This document shows positions 34,774 to 44,603 of a DNA stretch of 64,000 bases, one piece after another. The stretch covers positions 552,374 to 616,373 of the forward strand of contig NZ_JACSPS010000001.1 of assembly GCF_014837035.1 (NCBI RefSeq), in the 5' to 3' direction. Within the stretch, counting starts at the first letter, position 1; each line of letters starts with the position of its first letter. The notes under the pieces were generated by a model, which ran no database searches, had not been told where the DNA came from, and saw nothing but the letters and a program-made list of their open reading frames with translations. A program made the translations under genes and the position numbers. This DNA is from Kaistella pullorum (GTDB lineage Bacteria > Bacteroidota > Bacteroidia > Flavobacteriales > Weeksellaceae).

Positions 34774-36810
34774 ATGCAGAACGTATCAAAAAGCAAACAG
34801 ATTTTATTGGTCGGAAATCCCAATGTGGGAAAATCCACTATTTTCAACCTGCTGTGCAACAGACAGCAAAAAACCGGAAACTACGCCGGTGTCACGGTAG
34901 CGAGCCATTCGGGTACCTACGAATATCAGGGTGAAACCGTTGAAGTTATCGATTTACCCGGCTCTTACAGCATTTATCCGGGCTCCGAAGACGAAGCCAT
35001 TTTTTCAAAATTTCTTATTGATGAACAGCAGAACTATGCCGGCGTGGTGTACATTCTGGAAGCACTGAGCATCAAACGCGGGCTTTTGCTTTTCCAGCAA
35101 ATCCAGGATCTTGGGATTCCGGTTCTGGTAGTGGTCAATCAAATAGATCAGGCCGAAAGACGCGGAATTAATATTGACGTCAATACCCTGTCAGCCGCGC
35201 TTGGCGTTCCTGTGCTACAGTCGAATGCGAAGAAAAATCTTGGTATTGAAGATATTCGCGGCGCCGTTTTTAATAATAGTTTTAAAGTTTCTGAGAATAT
35301 CACATTTGAAATTCCCGTAGAACAGAAAGGGCTGGTATTTAAGATACTTCAGGAAACCAAAGAAAACAATCAGTACCGGATCTGGACACTGCTTGCTTCT
35401 GAAACCTACCTTGGCAAGCTCGAAAGCGTACACGAGCAACTGAACGCCGATGAGGTAAAATGTCTGGTCCCCAAAAGACTTCAGACGCAGGAAACCGTTC
35501 GGAGATACCAGAATATTGACCGGATCATTGGCAAAGTGATCGCCAAAAAACCTCAGTTTAAAGAACTTCTTACCGAAAAACTCGATAAAATATTGGTGCA
35601 CCAGTTTTGGGGATACATCGTTTTTGGTTTGGTACTGCTGATGATTTTTCAAAGTGTCTTCTGGCTCGCGGAATATCCGATGAACTGGATTGCGGACGCT
35701 TTCTTCTGGCTGTCTACATTTGTCGGAACACATATGCCCGGAGGTCCGCTCAACTCCCTGATAGCGAACGGAATAATTCCCGGAATCGGTGGAATAGCGA
35801 TGTTCGCGCCCCAAATTGGTATACTCCTTTATTTTCTCTACTTACTCGAAGATTCCGGCTACATGGCGCGTGTCATTTTCCTGATGGACCGCTTCCTGAA
35901 ACCTTTCGGGCTGAATGGGAAAAGTATCGTCCCACTTGTTTCCGGTACCGCGTGTGCCATTCCGGCGGTGATGTCTACCCGGAACATTGAAAATGTGAAA
36001 GAAAGACTCATCACCATTCTGGTAACGCCGTTTATGACCTGTTCTGCACGGCTGCCGGTTTACAGCATCATTATTTCACTTGTAATCCCAGACGGATCTT
36101 TTGGCGGTATCAGTTACAAGGCATTGACGCTGATGGCGATGTACTTTCTGGGCTTCTTTGCTGCGCTTGCTACTGCACTCTTACTTAAGACAATCATTAA
36201 GAATAAATCCAAATCTTTCCTCGTAATGGATTTACCGGCGTATAAAACACCGCTTTTCGGTTACGATTTTAAACTGGTCTTGGGTAAAGTCTGGGAGTTT
36301 ATCACGGGTGCGGGTAAAATAATCTTCTTTTTCAGTATCATCATTTGGCTTTTCAGCTACTTTGGACCAAAAACTGAAACAGATCAGTATGTCGCAACGG
36401 ACGTGAAATTAGAAAACTCCTATCTGGCAAAGATGGGTAAGGCTATAGAACCGGCAATAGCACCACTGGGATATGACTGGAAGATGGGCGTCGGCGTACT
36501 GACGAGTTTTGTAGCGCGCGAGGTGTTCGTAGGCACGCTTTCTACGCTTTACAGCCTTGACGAGGAAGCACCCGAAGACCGGATTATCGATAAGATGCGG
36601 AACGATGTAAAGCCAAATGGCCAGAAAGTCTTCAGCTTCGCGACCGGAATTTCTATCCTGGTGTTTTATGCCTTTGCGATGCAGTGCGCATCTACACTAG
36701 CGGTGGTTTACAAAGAGACTAAATCATGGAAATGGACGGTGGCGCAGCTATTCGGGATGACAGGTTTGGCGTACGTGGCGGCACTGTTTGCCTTTCAAAT
36801 TCTTCAATAA
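34774..36810 (+). CDS. feoB: ferrous iron transporter FeoB
   Basis: Inner-membrane Fe(II) importer with an N-terminal G domain. With the ATG at 34774 it has 678 residues. G1 is GNPNVGKST (~14-22), the G2/G3 region contains NYAGVTV and DLPGSYS, and G4 is NQID. The membrane part starts near residue 285 and includes the Gate motifs with VPLVSGTACAIPAVMSTR and MTCSARLPVYS. The stop overlaps the start of the next small gene by 1 bp. Confidence 0.97.
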   Translation: MQNVSKSKQILLVGNPNVGKSTIFNLLCNRQQKTGNYAGVTVASHSGTYEYQGETVEVIDLPGSYSIYPGSEDEAIFSKFLIDEQQNYAGVVYILEALSIKRGLLLFQQIQDLGIPVLVVVNQIDQAERRGINIDVNTLSAALGVPVLQSNAKKNLGIEDIRGAVFNNSFKVSENITFEIPVEQKGLVFKILQETKENNQYRIWTLLASETYLGKLESVHEQLNADEVKCLVPKRLQTQETVRRYQNIDRIIGKVIAKKPQFKELLTEKLDKILVHQFWGYIVFGLVLLMIFQSVFWLAEYPMNWIADAFFWLSTFVGTHMPGGPLNSLIANGIIPGIGGIAMFAPQIGILLYFLYLLEDSGYMARVIFLMDRFLKPFGLNGKSIVPLVSGTACAIPAVMSTRNIENVKERLITILVTPFMTCSARLPVYSIIISLVIPDGSFGGISYKALTLMAMYFLGFFAALATALLLKTIIKNKSKSFLVMDLPAYKTPLFGYDFKLVLGKVWEFITGAGKIIFFFSIIIWLFSYFGPKTETDQYVATDVKLENSYLAKMGKAIEPAIAPLGYDWKMGVGVLTSFVAREVFVGTLSTLYSLDEEAPEDRIIDKMRNDVKPNGQKVFSFATGISILVFYAFAMQCASTLAVVYKETKSWKWTVAQLFGMTGLAYVAALFAFQILQ

Positions 36811-36962
36811 TGGAAAATTCAGCACTTATTCAATATTTAATTGTTGCACTCCTCGTGGGTTTCGCGGTGTGGTATCTCATCCGGATTCTGCGCAAAACCT
36901 TTTCACCGGGCAAATTTAAGAATGGTAAGCCAGGCTGTGATTCAGACTGTGGCTGCGGATGA
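36810..36962 (+). CDS. FeoB-associated Cys-rich membrane protein
   Basis: A 50-residue protein that starts at the ATG overlapping the feoB stop (TAATG). It has one transmembrane helix (IQYLIVALLVGFAVWYLI, ~7-24) and a Cys-rich end (CDSDCGCG). This is the short FeoB-associated protein found after feoB in many bacteria; it may bind iron or stabilise FeoB. The function is inferred from position and the Cys motif. Confidence 0.85.
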   Translation: MENSALIQYLIVALLVGFAVWYLIRILRKTFSPGKFKNGKPGCDSDCGCG

Positions 36963-37064
36963 TGTCATCCACTGGCTTCGTTTGTCAATAGCTTCCAATA
37001 CTGGTTTAATTTTAAACCTTCAGTTTAAGGGTTTTCAGTCATTTACCGCCATCTTAATTTTCCG

Positions 37065-37072
37065 TAAATTTG
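37065..37072 (+). promoter_or_regulatory. TAnnTTTG -7 box, glmM
   Basis: TAAATTTG lies 50 bp upstream of the glmM ATG, a longer leader than usual in this window. The gap before it (36963-37064) holds only a weak AT-rich inverted repeat. Confidence 0.4.
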
Positions 37073-37122
37073 CCGCATCAAAAAAAAAGGTAAACACTTG
37101 TTTAATTTGTATTTAAGAAAGT

Positions 37123-38505
37123 ATGGCTCTAATTAAAAGTATTTCCGGAATCCGCGGAACCATCGGTGGAAAAGTTGATGACAACCTGACGCCGATTGAT
37201 ATTGTAAAATTCACATCCGCTTTCGGATACTGGCTCCAAAAAACAGAAAACCGCAAAGATTTAACACTTGTAATCGGGCGTGATGCCAGGATTTCAGGTA
37301 AGATGGTCAACTCGCTTGTTACCGCCACTTTGCAGGGTTTGGGGATCAATGTTATCGATCTCGGACTTTCTACCACGCCAACCGTGGAGGTGATGGTGCC
37401 AGAACTTAATACTGATGGCGGCATAATTCTTACGGCGTCACACAACCCGAAACAATGGAATGCCTTGAAACTGCTCAACCGAAAAGGTGAGTTTATCAGC
37501 GGAGAAGACGGCACAGAAGTTCTTAAAATTGCCGAAACTGCCGACTTTAATTTTGCTGAAGTGGATGAACTCGGAACTTACACTACGCAGGAAGACGGTT
37601 TTGACATCCACATCCAGAAAATTCTGGATTTGCCGATGGTAGATGCTGAAGCCATCAAACAGAAAAAATTTAAAATAGTAGTAGACGCGGTGAATTCTAC
37701 GGGTGGAATCGCCGTACCGATGCTTCTCGAAAAACTCGGTTGCGAAGTGGTAGAACTCTATTGCGAACCAAACGGTCATTTTCCACACAATCCGGAGCCT
37801 TTAAAGGAACATCTGGGAGATATTTGTGAGCTCGTGAAGAGTGAAAAAGCTGATATGGGAATTGTAGTAGATCCTGATGTAGACCGTCTTGCCCTCGTGG
37901 ATGAAAACGGTGATCTGTTCGGCGAAGAATACACACTGGTGGCGGTTGCCGATTATATCCTGAAAAATAAGCCTGGCGTTGCAGTTTCGAATCTTTCTTC
38001 GAGTCGTGCTCTTCGCGATGTAGCCACAAGACACGAATCTACTTATTTTGCGAGTGCAGTAGGCGAGGTGAACGTGGTAAATGTAATGAAAGAAAAAAAC
38101 GCGGTGATCGGAGGAGAAGGAAACGGTGGAATTATCTATCCTGAACTGCACTACGGGCGTGATTCACTGGTTGGGATTGCCTTGTTCCTGAGTCATCTGG
38201 CGCTTGAAAACAAGACGGTTTCTGAGTTGCGGGCAAGCTATCCGGATTATTTCATGGGGAAAAAGAAAATCGAGCTTACGCCGGATATTGATGTAGACGG
38301 AATTTTAATAAAGATGAAAGATTTGTATCCAAATGATAAGGTTTCTATTGTAGACGGTGTAAAAATTGATTTCAAGGAGAACTGGGTTCATTTAAGAAAA
38401 TCGAATACTGAGCCGATTATCCGGATCTACACGGAAGCGTTTTCACAGACCGAAGCGGATGGTCTGGGAGATGAGATGATACTTAAAATTAAAAGTCTGC
38501 AATAA
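37123..38505 (+). CDS. glmM: phosphoglucosamine mutase
   Basis: Converts glucosamine 6-phosphate to glucosamine 1-phosphate for UDP-GlcNAc synthesis. The 460 residues carry the phosphoserine loop TASHNPKQWNALK (~104-116), the metal site DPDVDRLALVDE (~249-260), the sugar-binding loop GGEGNGGI and the phosphate-binding RKSNTEPIIRIY near the C-terminus. Bacteroidetes members of this family are sometimes labelled phosphomannomutase or phosphoglucomutase; the Ser in SHNP and the start MALIKSISGIRGT favour GlmM. Confidence 0.9.
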   Translation: MALIKSISGIRGTIGGKVDDNLTPIDIVKFTSAFGYWLQKTENRKDLTLVIGRDARISGKMVNSLVTATLQGLGINVIDLGLSTTPTVEVMVPELNTDGGIILTASHNPKQWNALKLLNRKGEFISGEDGTEVLKIAETADFNFAEVDELGTYTTQEDGFDIHIQKILDLPMVDAEAIKQKKFKIVVDAVNSTGGIAVPMLLEKLGCEVVELYCEPNGHFPHNPEPLKEHLGDICELVKSEKADMGIVVDPDVDRLALVDENGDLFGEEYTLVAVADYILKNKPGVAVSNLSSSRALRDVATRHESTYFASAVGEVNVVNVMKEKNAVIGGEGNGGIIYPELHYGRDSLVGIALFLSHLALENKTVSELRASYPDYFMGKKKIELTPDIDVDGILIKMKDLYPNDKVSIVDGVKIDFKENWVHLRKSNTEPIIRIYTEAFSQTEADGLGDEMILKIKSLQ

Positions 38506-38712
38506 AAATGCGGATTACTGATGTGCAATTCCGCCGGATTTGCGAACTTTAGTAAAATTATTTTTTAAATATCATTATTAAATGCGTCAGATGGTTGATT
38601 AAAACACATAAAGGCGCGAAACTGGATTTAAAACCGCACAAATTTTATTAAAAAGTTTTTTCGGGGTTTGTAAGTAAAATTCAAACATTGGAAATAACAC
38701 TGAGAAAATATA

Positions 38713-40083
38713 TTGGAAGAATTTTTTGAAAACGAGCTTGTTAAGAAGTTCGAAGAAATGGTGGAAAACAATGATGAACTCTACTTCGAAACTGAAGAGT
38801 ACGAGGAAATCATCATTCACTACCTTGAAATGGGCGACATTACCTTTGCGGAAATGGCGACCAATTTTGCAATGAAGTTGCACCCCAATTCACTGGAACT
38901 GAAGATAAAGAAATTCGAGGTTTATCTGGAACTGGAAAATTATGCGCCTGCAAAGGAACTTATGATGGAGTTGAAGGAAGCTTCAATGGAAAGCACTGAT
39001 TTTCTTGTGTGCTGCGCAAAATATTATTCTAATCTTGGAAACCCGCGCCGGGCAATTGAATATTGCGAAAAAGCGCTGGAACTGGAAGAAGAAGAAAATT
39101 TCCTGCACAATTTCATCGCTGATGAGTTTGTGAACCTTGAAGATCCTTTTAATGCGCTGAAACACTATAAATTGGCACTCACATTCGATCAGCAGGACGA
39201 ATATTCGCTGGAGAACATTATGTTTTGCTACAATCAGCTCAAACGTACGGATGAAGCCATCGAATTCTTGAACGGTTATCTTGATAAATTCGCCTTTTCG
39301 GAAACCGCATGGTATGAATACGGACAGTTTTATTTCAACCGCAAGAACTACGATGAAGCGATCCGTGGTTTCGATTATCTGCTCGCAATCAATCCGCAAT
39401 CCGTGGGCGTTTATGCCAACAAAGCTGCGTGCTATGAAGCGATGGGCGAGTGGCTGAAAGCGGTAGAGGTTTATGAGGAAATGCTGGTGCTTGAATATAC
39501 CAAATCTTTTACCTACTACAAGATTGGTCTGTGTTATAAGGAGAACAAGCAGCTTGCGCTGGCTCTGCAGGCTTTCCAGAAATCTTTGCGGGACGATCCT
39601 CAGTTCTATCTTTCGATGATGGAGCAATCTTACATTTATGAAGAGATGGGCGGCATGAAAGAGGCGCTGCACTTTGCGCGTGAAGCGGTACTGATGAATG
39701 ATTCAAACCTCGATTACCAAAAGAGGCTGGCTTATTTATATATCGATTCCGGCCGTTTTGATGAGAGTTTGGTTGCGCTGAAGAAACTGGTAGATACAGA
39801 ACCAACGCGTTTTTACAACTGGTATGCGTATGCAGAAGTTTTAATGCTTACGGGCGATTTTGATGAAGCTGTCGTTGTGTTGAATAATGCCACAAAGCTC
39901 CATAACCGTGCAGAAATCTTCTATCAGCTGAGCAACTGCTATTTCCATATAAACAATCCCAAAAGCGGCCGTTCAGCACTTGCGAAAGCCCTTAAGCTGG
40001 ATCCGCAGCTACTGGAAGATATGAAACAGAAGTATCCTTTCCTGCGTGAAGAAGTTGAACGCGAAAAGACTAAGAAGAAATAA
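38713..40083 (+). CDS. tetratricopeptide repeat protein
   Basis: The 456-residue protein is made of about ten TPR-type helix pairs from residue ~30 to 430, for example RRAIEYCEKALELEEEENF and YDEAIRGFDYLLAINPQSVG. There is no signal peptide, so it is probably cytoplasmic. The start appears to be TTG at 38713, because the conserved acidic N-terminus EEFFENELVKKFEEM begins there; an ATG at 38758 would cut it. It acts as a protein-interaction scaffold by family; partners are unknown. Confidence 0.88.
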   Translation: MEEFFENELVKKFEEMVENNDELYFETEEYEEIIIHYLEMGDITFAEMATNFAMKLHPNSLELKIKKFEVYLELENYAPAKELMMELKEASMESTDFLVCCAKYYSNLGNPRRAIEYCEKALELEEEENFLHNFIADEFVNLEDPFNALKHYKLALTFDQQDEYSLENIMFCYNQLKRTDEAIEFLNGYLDKFAFSETAWYEYGQFYFNRKNYDEAIRGFDYLLAINPQSVGVYANKAACYEAMGEWLKAVEVYEEMLVLEYTKSFTYYKIGLCYKENKQLALALQAFQKSLRDDPQFYLSMMEQSYIYEEMGGMKEALHFAREAVLMNDSNLDYQKRLAYLYIDSGRFDESLVALKKLVDTEPTRFYNWYAYAEVLMLTGDFDEAVVVLNNATKLHNRAEIFYQLSNCYFHINNPKSGRSALAKALKLDPQLLEDMKQKYPFLREEVEREKTKKK

Positions 40084-40090
40084 AGCAAAT

Positions 40091-40122
40091 AAAAAACCCT
40101 GTCAGTTTCGACAGGGTTTTTT
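40091..40122. terminator. bidirectional terminator between TPR gene and clpC
   Basis: AAAAAACCCTGTC (40091-40103) pairs perfectly with GACAGGGTTTTTT (40110-40122) around a 6-nt loop. Confidence 0.92.
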
Positions 40123-40137
40123 GTGAGTAATGATAGT

Positions 40138-42654
40138 TTAAACGCTTTGCTTTTTCTTCGCAGGTTCGCCTACAAGGCCGTCACGGTTTTCATTTACAGT
40201 GAGGACCAGCGTTCCGCCTTCTGCAAGCTGTTTGTTTACCAGCATTTCGGCAAGCAAATCTTCGATATATTTCTGGATGGCACGCTTCAGCGGTCTTGCG
40301 CCGAAATCTTTATCCCAGCCTTTCTCTGCAATGAAGTCTTTCGCATCCTGCGTAAGCTCAACCTTATAGTTAAGTTTTTCAAGTCTTTGATACAACTTAT
40401 TAAGTTCAAGATCGATAATTTTCGAAATATGATCTTTTTCAAGATTGTTGAATATCACGATATCATCGATACGGTTCAAAAATTCTGGCGCAAAAGCTTT
40501 CTTCAATGCATTTTCTATCGTGCTTCTCGCACGTGCATCGCTGGTGGACTTTTTGGCAGATGTACCGAAACCTACACCATCACCGAAATCTTTAAGGTCA
40601 CGTGTACCGATATTCGACGTAAGGATAATGATCGTATTTCTGAAATCAATCTTTCTACCGAGTGAATCTGTGACGAAACCTTCATCTAAGATCTGAAGCA
40701 GGATATTAAATACATCCGGATGCGCTTTCTCGATCTCATCTAAAAGCACCACTGCATAAGGCTTTCTGCGAATCGCTTCGGTTAGCTGGCCACCTTCTTC
40801 ATAACCTACATATCCCGGAGGCGCACCTACGAGCCTTGACACTGCAAATTTTTCCATGTATTCGCTCATATCGATTCTAATGAGTGCTTCATCGGAATCA
40901 AATAATTCGCGCGCCATCACTTTTGCAAGTTCGGTTTTACCTACACCGGTAGTTCCAAGGAAAATGAAGGTTCCGATTGGTCGGTTCGGATCTTTAAGGC
41001 CCGCACGGTTTCGCTGTATGGCTTTCACCACTTTCCGCACCGCTTCTTCCTGACCGATGACTTTTCCGTTCATCATTTCATCCATATTCGAAAGTTTGTC
41101 GAGCTCATTTTTGCCCACTTTCGTCACCGGAATTCCGCTCATCATAGACACTACTTCTGCCACGCTTTCTTCCGTTACTTCCTCTTTTTTTTCCTTTACA
41201 TTTTTATCCCAGTTTTCCTGCGCGATGTTCAGTTCTATCTGTAACCTTTCTTCCTCATCTTTCAGTTTTCTTGCTTCAAGGTAATCCTGACGTTTTACCG
41301 CTTTCTGCTTTTGATCTTTAATGAGTTCAATCTGTTTTTCATGCTCAATGATTTCAGTCGGAACTTTCATGTTCTTGATGTAGACACGGGATCCGGCCTC
41401 ATCCATCGCGTCGATCGCTTTATCCGGTAAAAAACGGTCTGTGATATATCTCGCCGTGAGATTTACACAGGCATTGATGGCTTCGTCGGTATACGTTACA
41501 TTGTGGTGATCTTCGTATTTGTCTTTAATCTGATTGAGTATCTGCACGGTCTCCTCCACCGAAGTAGGTTCTACCATCACTTTTTGGAAACGTCTCTCCA
41601 GCGCGCCGTCTTTCTCGATGTACTGGCGATATTCATCCAGCGTTGTAGCACCGATGCATTGAATCTCGCCGCGTGCGAGCGCAGGTTTGAACATATTTGA
41701 GGCATCAAGGCTTCCGGTAGAACTGCCGGCACCCACGATGGTGTGAAGCTCGTCTATAAATAAGATCACATCGCGGTTTTTCTCAAGTTCTGTCATGATG
41801 GCTTTCATGCGTTCCTCAAACTGTCCGCGGTATTTTGTACCGGCAACAAGACTCGCCAGATCAAGTGTGATGACACGTTTTCCGTAAAGAACACGTGAAA
41901 CCTTTTTCTGCTGGATTCGTAAAGCCAAACCTTCTGCAATAGCAGATTTACCAACTCCCGGTTCACCGATTAAGAGTGGATTGTTCTTTTTTCTTCGCGA
42001 CAGGATCTGTGAAACACGTTCAATCTCTTTTTCACGGCCGATAACGGGATCAAGTTTCCCGTCTTTTGCAAGAGAGGTAAGGTCACGCCCAAAATTATCG
42101 AGGGTGGGCGTCTTGCTTTTACCAGATCCGATGTTTCCGGTAGGTTTACGCATTTGGCTGTATTCTTCGCGCTCTTCATCATCGTCATAGGCGCTCATTT
42201 TTGGGTCCTGACCTGAGTTTTTCAGCAGCAATCTGTATTCTGCAGTTACGCGCTCATAATCAATGTCATAAGAACTTAAAATGCTAGTAGTAGGGTCGTC
42301 TGCTTTATAAAGCATACCCAAAAGCAGGTGTACTGTGTTGATCTCTGAACTTTGGTATTGTCTGCACTCCAGTTCAGAACGTTTCACGGCTTGGTCAGCC
42401 ATTTTAGTAAATGAAATCTTCCCTGTATCAGCTGCAAACGGATTGATTCCTGCGGCTGACATATTTTCTATTTTTCGGCGGATCTGCGTAAGATCTGCGC
42501 CTAAACTTTGCAGAATTTCCTTTGCGGAATTCTCGGTTTTTATCATGCCCAGCAGAAAGTGTTCGGTATTAAGGAACTCGCTTTGTAAGCGTTTTGCCTC
42601 GCTTTTACTTTGCTGGAAGACCTGATCTAAACCGTTTGAAAATTTATGGTCCAT
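40138..42654 (-). CDS. clpC: ATP-dependent Clp protease ATP-binding subunit ClpC
   Basis: An AAA+ unfoldase that feeds ClpP. With the ATG at 42654 ([13 protein letters not shown]) it has 838 residues. Clp N repeats are at ~5-150, the first AAA+ domain has Walker [10 protein letters not shown] (~228) and ELHTIVGAG, a middle UVR-type segment contains [16 protein letters not shown], and the second AAA+ domain has Walker [10 protein letters not shown] (~566). The presence of the M/UVR segment and N domain indicates ClpC rather than ClpA or ClpB. It is monocistronic. Confidence 0.96.
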   Translation of the reverse strand: MDHKFSNGLDQVFQQSKSEAKRLQSEFLNTEHFLLGMIKTENSAKEILQSLGADLTQIRRKIENMSAAGINPFAADTGKISFTKMADQAVKRSELECRQYQSSEINTVHLLLGMLYKADDPTTSILSSYDIDYERVTAEYRLLLKNSGQDPKMSAYDDDEEREEYSQMRKPTGNIGSGKSKTPTLDNFGRDLTSLAKDGKLDPVIGREKEIERVSQILSRRKKNNPLLIGEPGVGKSAIAEGLALRIQQKKVSRVLYGKRVITLDLASLVAGTKYRGQFEERMKAIMTELEKNRDVILFIDELHTIVGAGSSTGSLDASNMFKPALARGEIQCIGATTLDEYRQYIEKDGALERRFQKVMVEPTSVEETVQILNQIKDKYEDHHNVTYTDEAINACVNLTARYITDRFLPDKAIDAMDEAGSRVYIKNMKVPTEIIEHEKQIELIKDQKQKAVKRQDYLEARKLKDEEERLQIELNIAQENWDKNVKEKKEEVTEESVAEVVSMMSGIPVTKVGKNELDKLSNMDEMMNGKVIGQEEAVRKVVKAIQRNRAGLKDPNRPIGTFIFLGTTGVGKTELAKVMARELFDSDEALIRIDMSEYMEKFAVSRLVGAPPGYVGYEEGGQLTEAIRRKPYAVVLLDEIEKAHPDVFNILLQILDEGFVTDSLGRKIDFRNTIIILTSNIGTRDLKDFGDGVGFGTSAKKSTSDARARSTIENALKKAFAPEFLNRIDDIVIFNNLEKDHISKIIDLELNKLYQRLEKLNYKVELTQDAKDFIAEKGWDKDFGARPLKRAIQKYIEDLLAEMLVNKQLAEGGTLVLTVNENRDGLVGEPAKKKQSV

Positions 42655-42714
42655 ATAATTGCTCAATATTTGTGAAAAATTTAGTGAAAATCACTCTTGA
42701 TTTCCAGTGCCAAT

Positions 42715-42722
42715 CAAAGTTA
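42715..42722 (-). promoter_or_regulatory. TAnnTTTG -7 box, clpC
   Basis: The minus strand reads TAACTTTG, 60 bp upstream of the clpC ATG. No CIRCE-like inverted repeat or other heat-shock operator is visible nearby. Confidence 0.45.
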
Positions 42723-42792
42723 CAAATACTTGACCAAAATCATTTAATGACGTATTGGCAGGAAAAAGTTTTCGCATCTCATTGAAAATATG

Positions 42793-42800
42793 TAGGTTTG
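42793..42800 (+). promoter_or_regulatory. TAnnTTTG -7 box, small membrane protein gene
   Basis: TAGGTTTG ends 20 bp before the ATG at 42821. Confidence 0.5.
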
Positions 42801-42820
42801 TGCCCTTTTAATTTACATTT

Positions 42821-43039
42821 ATGACCCCGGAAATTACAAATTTTGTTGGCTATGGCGCTTCGCTTTTTATCGTGCTGAGTTTTGTACTTAAAGATATTAC
42901 CAAAATCCGCATTGTGAACCTTATCGGCTGCATCCTGTTTGTAGTTTATGGTGTTTTCAGCGACTATCTTTGGCCAATCATTATTCCGAATGCCATTTTG
43001 TGCTTTATCCAGGTGTACCATCTGCTGAAGAAATCATAA
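42821..43039 (+). CDS. small YgjV-like inner-membrane protein
   Basis: The 72-residue protein has two or three hydrophobic helices: VGYGASLFIVLSFVL (~9-23), RIVNLIGCILFVVYGVF (~31-47) and IIIPNAILCFIQVYHLL (~54-70). It resembles half of the YgjV family. No catalytic residues are seen. The GT4 gene follows 7 bp after the stop, so they are probably cotranscribed. Confidence 0.75.
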   Translation: MTPEITNFVGYGASLFIVLSFVLKDITKIRIVNLIGCILFVVYGVFSDYLWPIIIPNAILCFIQVYHLLKKS

Positions 43040-43046
43040 GACCGAA

Positions 43047-44144
43047 ATGAAAGTTGTAGTCTCTGCGTTCAGCAATCTGTATACCGATCAAAGGATCGAG
43101 AAAGTGTGCGATACACTGTGCAATGCAGGCTACAAGGTGATCTTAATCGGTAATGATTATGGAGGTAGCGGCGAGATCAGCCGGCCATATCCGGTGAAAA
43201 TCATTAAACAAAAATCTTTATCGCTTAGACTTGCCTATCCGGAATTTAACTGGAAGCTCTTTTTTGAATTAAAGAAACACGTTGACAGCGAAACCATCTT
43301 TCTCGCAAATGATCTCGATGCACTTTTGCCGAATTATTTAGTTTCAAAATCATTAAAAATACCTCTGGTTTTCGACAGCCACGAGATTTTCACCGAAATG
43401 CCCGCTATTCAGGGCCGTTTTACACAGAAAGTCTGGCGCCAACTGGAATCTTTCCTGCTGCCGAAAATTGAGTATATGATGACCGAAAGCGAGAGTTATG
43501 CGCAGTGGTTTTCGGAAAAATATGGTGTGAATCCTGTCGTCATCCGAAATATTCCGAAAAAATTAAAGCAACCCGAAACATTCCCCGAAAATCAGCCGAA
43601 AATCGTGTTGTATCAGGGAGCTATCAATCAGTCGCGCGGAATTAGGCAGGCAATCTTAGCCATGAAACATCTTGAAGGTGTGATCTTTAAAATTGCCGGT
43701 GACGGACCTAAAATTAATGAATATAAAGCGTTGGTTATCAGTGAAAATCTATCAAACAAAGTAAAATTTTTAGGCAAGCTGATTCCTACAGAACTCCGAA
43801 AAGTGACTCGAACAGCAGATGTAGCCGTAAGTCTTGAAGAAAACGGTGGTGTGAGTTATCTCTACTCGCTGCCGAATAAAGTTGCCGACTGCATTCAGGC
43901 GCGCGTACCCTTGGTTATGATTAATTTTCCTGAGATGATGCGCGTTTACAGTGATTTTAAAATTGGAGAAATCGTACAAAACCACGAACCTGAAACGATT
44001 GCCGCTGCAATAAAAACCATTCTTCAAAACGGACGTGCCCATTACCAACCCGAACTTGAGCGTGCCGCCGCTGAACTTTGCTGGGAAAACGAGGAAGACA
44101 AAATCACAGATTTGTTCGCAAAAGTAACTGCCGAAAATTTCTAA
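43047..44144 (+). CDS. GT4-type glycosyltransferase
   Basis: A 365-residue GT-B fold enzyme. The N-terminal domain contains SNLYTDQRIEKVCDTL and the acceptor-side segment FLANDLDALLPNYL with FDSHEIFTEMP; the C-terminal donor domain has IVLYQGAINQSRGIRQAI (~190-207), GDGPKINEYKAL and a Glu-rich VAVSLEENGG in place of the usual EPFG-like E-x7-E motif. It probably acts in cell-surface polysaccharide or glycolipid synthesis. The sugar is unknown. Confidence 0.88.
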   Translation: MKVVVSAFSNLYTDQRIEKVCDTLCNAGYKVILIGNDYGGSGEISRPYPVKIIKQKSLSLRLAYPEFNWKLFFELKKHVDSETIFLANDLDALLPNYLVSKSLKIPLVFDSHEIFTEMPAIQGRFTQKVWRQLESFLLPKIEYMMTESESYAQWFSEKYGVNPVVIRNIPKKLKQPETFPENQPKIVLYQGAINQSRGIRQAILAMKHLEGVIFKIAGDGPKINEYKALVISENLSNKVKFLGKLIPTELRKVTRTADVAVSLEENGGVSYLYSLPNKVADCIQARVPLVMINFPEMMRVYSDFKIGEIVQNHEPETIAAAIKTILQNGRAHYQPELERAAAELCWENEEDKITDLFAKVTAENF

Positions 44145-44156
44145 AACCGAAATCGT

Positions 44157-44164
44157 TATCTTTG
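44157..44164 (+). promoter_or_regulatory. TAnnTTTG -7 box, sufE
   Basis: TATCTTTG ends 19 bp before the sufE ATG. Confidence 0.5.
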
Positions 44165-44183
44165 TGCAAATTGAAGCGAGCAG

Positions 44184-44603
44184 ATGACAATCAAGGAAAA
44201 ACAGCAGGAAATTGTAGAAGAATTCGCCTTTCTGGAAGATTGGGAACAGAAATACGAGTACATAATCGATCTCGGAAAAGAGCTGAAAGGTTTGCCCGAA
44301 GACCGGAAAACCGATTCAAATCTTATCAAAGGATGCCAGTCTCAGGTATGGATTGATGCCGATTTCCGCGACGGAAAGCTATATTTCGATGCCGATTCAG
44401 ACGGTATTTTGCCTAAAGGCATTGTTTCGCTGCTCGTTTCCATCTACAGCGGACACAGCACACAGGAAATCCTGGATTCTGATTTTGATTTTATCTCTGA
44501 AATTGGTCTGCAGGAATTTTTATCGCCATCACGGGCCAACGGCCTTATGGCGATGACCAAGCAAATAAAGTTCTATGCCGTGGCTTTCCAACTGAAAAAA
44601 TGA
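44184..44603 (+). CDS. sufE: SufE family cysteine desulfurase activator
   Basis: Accepts sulfur from the SufS cysteine desulfurase for iron-sulfur cluster assembly. The 139 residues contain the active Cys in LIKGCQSQVWIDA (~Cys50), the N-terminal EIVEEFAFLEDWEQKYEYIIDLG signature and the SPSRANGLMAM motif near the C-terminus. The other suf genes are not in this window. The stop overlaps the ATG of the next gene by 4 bp (ATGA). Confidence 0.94.
   Translation: MTIKEKQQEIVEEFAFLEDWEQKYEYIIDLGKELKGLPEDRKTDSNLIKGCQSQVWIDADFRDGKLYFDADSDGILPKGIVSLLVSIYSGHSTQEILDSDFDFISEIGLQEFLSPSRANGLMAMTKQIKFYAVAFQLKK

Noticed and set aside
36963-37064. AT-rich inverted repeat (GGTTTAA/TTTAAACC) after the feo operon
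   Set aside because: The stem is weak and lacks a T-run, so I do not call it a terminator.
42821-43039. Label 'uroporphyrinogen decarboxylase' sometimes given to such small proteins
   Set aside because: A 72-residue membrane protein cannot be that enzyme; the sequence is YgjV-like.
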